The notes under the pieces were generated by a model that had not been told where the DNA came from, ran no database searches, and saw nothing but the letters and a program-made list of their open reading frames with translations. Positions 59,611 to 64,000 of a stretch of DNA of 64,000 bases are shown piece by piece; within the stretch, counting starts at the first letter, position 1, and the number at the start of each line of letters is the position of its first letter. The position numbers were made by a program, and so were the translations under genes. The stretch is from Heterocephalus glaber (taxonomy: Eukaryota; Chordata; Mammalia; Rodentia; Bathyergidae): contig NW_004624781.1 in assembly GCF_000247695.1 (NCBI RefSeq), forward strand, positions 14,269,824 through 14,333,823. Direction: 5' to 3'.

Positions 59611-59769
59611 AACTTCTTCCCATTCATCTGAAACTCCCAGGAAGAAACAAAGACATTTCAGTGCTGAGTGACCAGTACAATGTTTGACCCTGGAGAGTAA
59701 GTAGGTGTCTGGCACTAATATTAAACAAATTAATTCATCATGTTTAGTTAATAGCACAATAATAAATAC

Positions 59770-60050
59770 CAACCAGTCACCAAGTGCTGAGTACCGGGCT
59801 AAACACATTATTGTTTTTTCCTGGTACCAGGGATTGAACTCAGGACCTTGCACTTGCCAGTTAGGTGCAGCACCTCTGAGCTACATCCCTGGCCCCAAAC
59901 CACTGCATCATTCAGCAAGTAGCAAGGTATTGCTCACCACCAGCTGGCAGGTGAGGTAAACTGAGGCTCAGAGGGGTTAAATCACTGGCAAGGTCGTACA
60001 GAGAGCTGTTCAGAGCTCTAAGTCACGTGTGCCTCTCTGACCTCAAAGCC
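59770..60050 (-). repeat. MIR SINE split by an ID SINE
   Basis: AAGTGCTGAGTACCGGGCTA and AAACACATTATT precede the ID insert. AGGTGAGGTAAACTGAGGCT and CAGAGGGGTTAAATCACTGG follow it. Both are consecutive parts of a reverse MIR. Confidence 0.75.
59812..59897 (-). repeat. ID-type SINE inside MIR
   Basis: CCTGGTACCAGGGATTGAAC, then CTCTGAGCTACATCCCTGGC. Confidence 0.92.
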
Positions 60051-61239
60051 CATCTTCTTCATGACTCCATGGGAGACAGATGTTGGTCAGGGGCTGGGAA
60101 CACAACCACCATTTACAACATCGAATCCTTGGAAGATGCACCCCACCTCCAAACCATCAACTCAAAGCCAGACAAGCTTTTGGAGCTCATCTGGACTGCG
60201 TTGGGCTCCGCCTGCAGAGGATTATAGTGAAAGGGCTGAAGATGTGGCTGCCAGGAAGCCAGCTATCTAGCACAGTCTGTGCATGCCCAGAGGAGACAAG
60301 TTCCCAAGGGCCTTTGGAGAGCTGGTGCTGATCAGGCACCTTCCTGAGCATCCCAGCTGTAAAACAGAAGGAAGTAGGGAGCTAGCTGTAGGCCCACACT
60401 GTAGGAAGGTTCCCTGGGAGGATGCTGGCTGAGAAACGAGGAAGAGCAGAGTGTGCAGAATCCTAAGGAGAAGGTGGGAATGTTCCTGATCACTGTGGAG
60501 AGAAACCTCTTCTACTTCCACAGCAGCGAGACTCTAAGCGAGTCACCCCCATAACTCTGATGCAGAAGGAGGGGATGGCAGTTTCCAGCTCAATGCAGGA
60601 AGGGCTTGGAAGTCATGACTCTCAGCCTCACAAGAAAAAGCCAAGCAAACTGAAGAAGGGCTGGGCCACACTTCATGGGGCCAACGTGGGGTTAATTGAG
60701 CTCACGAAGGAGGAAGCACCTTGTCAGCTGTCACAGAAAGTTCCAAACCTGAGTTTCTGTGGCCTTCTGAAACCCGCCCTCCGATACTTGGAGAGGATAC
60801 AATCAGGGTGACAGTTGAGCCTTAGAGACCCAGTACAGCCACCACAGGGCCCTGGGGCAGGGGTCTTGGACCAGACCACACAGCTGGTTTGGGGAGGCAT
60901 CCTTGGGCTTCTCCTGGGGTCTCTGGTTCCTGGGACAGTTAAGGGGGCGCACTCCAGGGAGCCCCATGGTGGCCACTGAGGGAGACCACAGCAGTGGAGG
61001 AGGCAGGAGGACAGAAACCAGCTGCTCTGCCTCCAAACTAGAGATGGCTGGGAGCTCACCACTGCAAGAGGGAGAGGCAATGGGGAAGACTTTAAGGAAG
61101 GAGGCATTTGCTACTCAGTACCTTGAATTGAGACAGATAATCAAGGGAGCAACAGGACTGTACTCCTCACAGAGGCTTTCTGGCAAATCCTGTCTCTTGC
61201 CTTTCTCAGCATGTAGAGCCCACCCACAATTCCTAGCTC
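60051..61239. other. CGNL1 intron 1, no recognised element
   Basis: GC-richer. Several open frames of 80-130 codons on both strands have no family resemblance. Confidence 0.4.
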
Positions 61240-61480
61240 TCCGTCACTCCCTCCGCCTCCAAAGCCACAGCCCAGTGTCTCCTCCCTGACCTAACTTCCA
61301 TGCTGCCATCTGCTCTGACTCCAACCCTCCTGCTTCCTCTTCCCCTTGTAAGGACACCTGTCATTACACCGGACCTGCCCGGGTAACCCTGGCTACCTCC
61401 CTGTCTCCAGGCCTTAATGTAATCACACCCCCTCTGCTGTGCAAGGTAATGTATTCACAGGCTGCAGGGGGAGGCTGTGG
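61240..61480 (-). repeat. MLT1-like LTR fragment
   Basis: TTGTAAGGACACCTGTCATT, CCTTAATGTAATCACACCCC and AAGGTAATGTATTCACAGGC match the reverse complement of MLT1-type MaLR LTRs. Confidence 0.65.
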
Positions 61481-61559
61481 CCACTTCCTAGGGGCTCATG
61501 GTTCTGACAGGTAGATGGGGACAATCACCCTCCAGAAAGGAAAAACACAAAAAGCCCAG

Positions 61560-62030
61560 ACATTCCTCATTTAATGACGGAGTTCTGTTCCTGCGACCAG
61601 ATTGTTAAGTGAATTGGTTGCTAAATAAGGACTTGTATATAGCATGCACATCACAACATTCAGGGCAAAGAATGGTGGAAAGAAGCACCAACTTGATGAC
61701 TTTGCTTTTATTTGCGTAACTCTTCAGTGCAGTACTATAATGTATAACAGGACATAAAATTACAGTCCTGTACTGTACAGTACAATCAGCAAAAATTACA
61801 GTTGTGTATAAACAAGGTGTATAGAACTGTACCCAAAAAAGGCAGGTCATAAGCCTAAACAGAGCACCTTGGCCATAAATCCAAATAGCCGTGGGCCAGG
61901 GATTTAGCTCAGTGGTTCCACTGCCTGCTTCTCAAGCGCAAGGACCCAAGTTCGATCCCCGGCACCAAAAACAGAAAATAAAAACAAATAGTCGTTAACT
62001 AGGTAGGTCGTTAAAGGAGAAATATTTGTA
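61560..62030 (+). mobile_element. Non-autonomous DNA transposon, copy 2
   Basis: The ends ATTCCTCATTTAATGAC (61562-61578) and GTCGTTAAAGGAGAAAT (62008-62024) are inverted repeats, 14 of 17 identical. The interior is shared with 52317-52610. An ID SINE splits it near the right end. Confidence 0.85.
61893..61984 (+). repeat. ID-type SINE inside the DNA transposon
   Basis: GGGCCAGGGATTTAGCTCAG and AGTTCGATCCCCGGCACC with an A-rich tail. The 11-base duplications CAAATAGCCGT (61882-61892) and CAAATAGTCGT (61985-61995) differ at one base. Confidence 0.94.
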
Positions 62031-63980
62031 TTTCAATGTTCAGAGAGAAGCAGGGACAATACAAGAAGATGCTCTGTTCCCAGCTTCCTCAATTCCGACT
62101 TCTCAGGGCTGCTGCTTCTGCTGTCGATCCTATGAGACGCAGTTCGACTGCTCTTCAAATGCCCAGAGATGTTTTCCACTGTGCCTTAGCCCCGAGCCAC
62201 ACAACCAGTAAGTGGTAAAACGGGATTACTCCTTGCCTCTCTCACCCTAAATGCTGAGCCTTTAACTACGGGGTCCCAGAAACACAGGCAGTGCATTTTA
62301 TGAGCTCATAGAAGCCAAACACATCCAAAGACCGGAAGGATGACCCGGTCTAGTGAAATGAGGCTTAATGCTGAGAATCTGGGTACCTGAACTCGGGCCC
62401 CAGAAGCCAACCATGTGAGTACAGAGTGAATGAGGCACGGACACAGAGTCTGTTCATTTGGACTATTCAGTTTTTGGCTTTTTAAGGCTTTGTGGCTTGT
62501 AGTTGACAGGTTCCCTGAAATGACTGTCAAAGGCCACTGTGATCTCTGGAAATGACAGATCAATATTCAGCATGGCAGACCCTCTGGAATAAGGACCAAC
62601 TGCCCCAGCCGTTGCAGAAGTTCCAAGCACACGGCCTCAGAGGGATATGCAGGGAATCCCAGGCAGGAAGGGCTGGCCACCTACCCACAGGCCCACGGGC
62701 CAAGTGACATCACAGCCTGTCCCTGCTGACAGGGGCCAGGCAGCAAGGGCTTGGATGAAGAAAAGCTGGGCAGGATAGACTCAGAAGGACATGGGTTCAG
62801 AAAAGGGCATGGGCATGGAGAACAAGGTAAACTCACATCAAATATAAATACTAGGCGGGCTGTCATGTGAAAAGGAGATTAAACCTGCCCTGTGTGGCGC
62901 CAAAGGTTAGAACAGGGGCAATAAGTGGATGTGTGTTCTAATTCAATCTCAGGAAAGAAAGCTTTCTCACAGAGATGCCGAAAGATAAAACAGGCCATGT
63001 CCAGCAACAGTGCCTCCCCATCCAGGCCAGAGAGCAAACAAGTGTGGCATTGCTCACAGGTGGGTTTGGGAAGGGACTCATGTCAGCACCCCCAAAACCA
63101 GGTTCCTCCTGAATCTGAGACTTAGAGACCCTGTCGCACATTTGCTGGGTGGCAATCATCCCTCTGCTCAGCCAGAGAACATCAAGATAATCACACAGAG
63201 ATAAGACAGAGAGGCAACTACTAGGAGGAACAGTGCTGAGGCGGGGAGAAGAAACAGAAGGAAGACAGAGCTCAGAGCAGATCTTATCCTGGGTGTTTTA
63301 TCTGTGCAGAAAGCCGACTGGAGAATGAAGCTGCTCCTGCCCACGGCCAGGATGAAGGTGCCTGCCCACCCTACCCCAGCTCCAAGGATCCTCGCCTGGA
63401 CCAGAAATAAGTGAGAACTTGACAGTGACTTCAGCATCCACCTCATCCCAACCAAATCCTCAAACCTTCATTGGCTGCCTGCTGGCTTGGTACCTCACAC
63501 CTCACCTGCAGGAACCGCAGGAACCTCACGAAAAAGGTGCACCCGGTAGCCGGGCTTTGAACACCGCATCTGCAACTGTTGGACTATCTATGCTTCTGGG
63601 GCTTGGAAAGGGGTGGGATACAGCAGGAAGACTCAGTTGGCTGTCGCAACCTCCACACAGCAGCCGAGCCATGGCCAGTGAAGCCATCCAGCAAAGAGAA
63701 TGAAGGAAGCTGGGGGCCAACAGCACACGGCAGAAACCCTGCCAGCGCTGGACCATTAGGTTCCCCAGGATGAAGACTACCAGCTCTGGTCCTTTCGGTG
63801 TAACGGGAGAGCGTGGGGATGGATGCCGAGCCAGATGGGTGATCAGGGAGCTCGACTGAGGAGCACAAGCTCATCCTCCACACCATGAGACTGACACACA
63901 GCTTGGGTCAGCAGTGCCTCTGCCCAGGGACAGGGTCCTCCCATGACGCTCTTCAGTGATACTTTGGTGATTTGGTTTCG
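62031..63980. other. CGNL1 intron 1, no recognised element
   Basis: About 1.95 kb without recognised repeats or exons. No CpG island or promoter signature. Confidence 0.4.
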
Positions 63981-64000
63981 TTTTATTTTGAGACAGGATC
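63981..64000 (-). repeat. Start of a 7SL-derived SINE cut by the window edge
   Basis: TTATTTTGAGACAGGATC is the tail end of a reverse B1/Alu-like SINE. Confidence 0.75.

Noticed and set aside
60560..61289. Overlapping 80-130-codon frames on both strands
   Set aside because: GC-richer DNA gives chance frames; no family resemblance and no splice or promoter context.
1..64000. tRNA genes at the A-box/B-box matches
   Set aside because: All have the extended 3' region, A-rich tails and target duplications of ID SINEs, and no full tRNA cloverleaf.

Overview
This is a mammalian, almost certainly rodent, nuclear window. Almost all of it is intron of one gene on the minus strand, CGNL1 (cingulin-like 1, also called paracingulin or JACOP). 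CGNL1 is a cytoplasmic scaffold of epithelial tight and adherens junctions. Seven coding exons are present with intact GT/AG splice sites and compatible phases. They run 42949-41369, 40636-40542, 39132-39027, 31839-31738, 30392-30244, 28481-28346 and 19211-18999. Joined, they encode residues 1-789 of a protein that is about 1,300 residues in other mammals: the whole head domain and the first part of the coiled-coil rod. The upstream non-coding first exon and promoter should lie beyond base 64000, and the rest of the rod and the tail beyond base 1. No second gene, functional RNA gene or CpG-island promoter was recognised.

The rest is a layered record of transposable elements. The most recent layer is a tRNA-derived ID-type SINE (A box TAGCTCAGTGG, B box GTTCGATCCC, end GGTACC plus poly-A) on both strands, often with clear target-site duplications. 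A 7SL-derived B1/Alu-like SINE is also present, always on the minus strand. This ID form, ending in GGTACCAAAA, suggests a rodent outside the mouse/rat group, perhaps a castorimorph such as beaver. That species guess is from memory and weak.

Older layers are a 5'-truncated L1 with a perfect 17-bp target duplication (23026-23870), several decayed L1M/HAL1-like pieces, three related LTR-like copies, an MLT1-like LTR, Tigger-type and other DNA transposon remnants, and L2/MIR fossils. Several are nested, most clearly an ID SINE inside a Tigger inside an L1 3' end at about 56600-58200.

Layout: 1-18998 is intron 8 (open-ended); 19212-28345 intron 7; 28482-30243 intron 6; 30393-31737 intron 5; 31840-39026 intron 4; 39133-40541 intron 3; 40637-41368 intron 2; 42950-64000 intron 1 (open-ended), with a 980-base assembly gap at 53709-54688. 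I saw no sign of a new gene system. The points of interest are the insertion histories and a few apparently single-copy intronic stretches that could be regulatory. Repeat families were named by recall of consensus sequences, without a database search, so names of the older ones are tentative.
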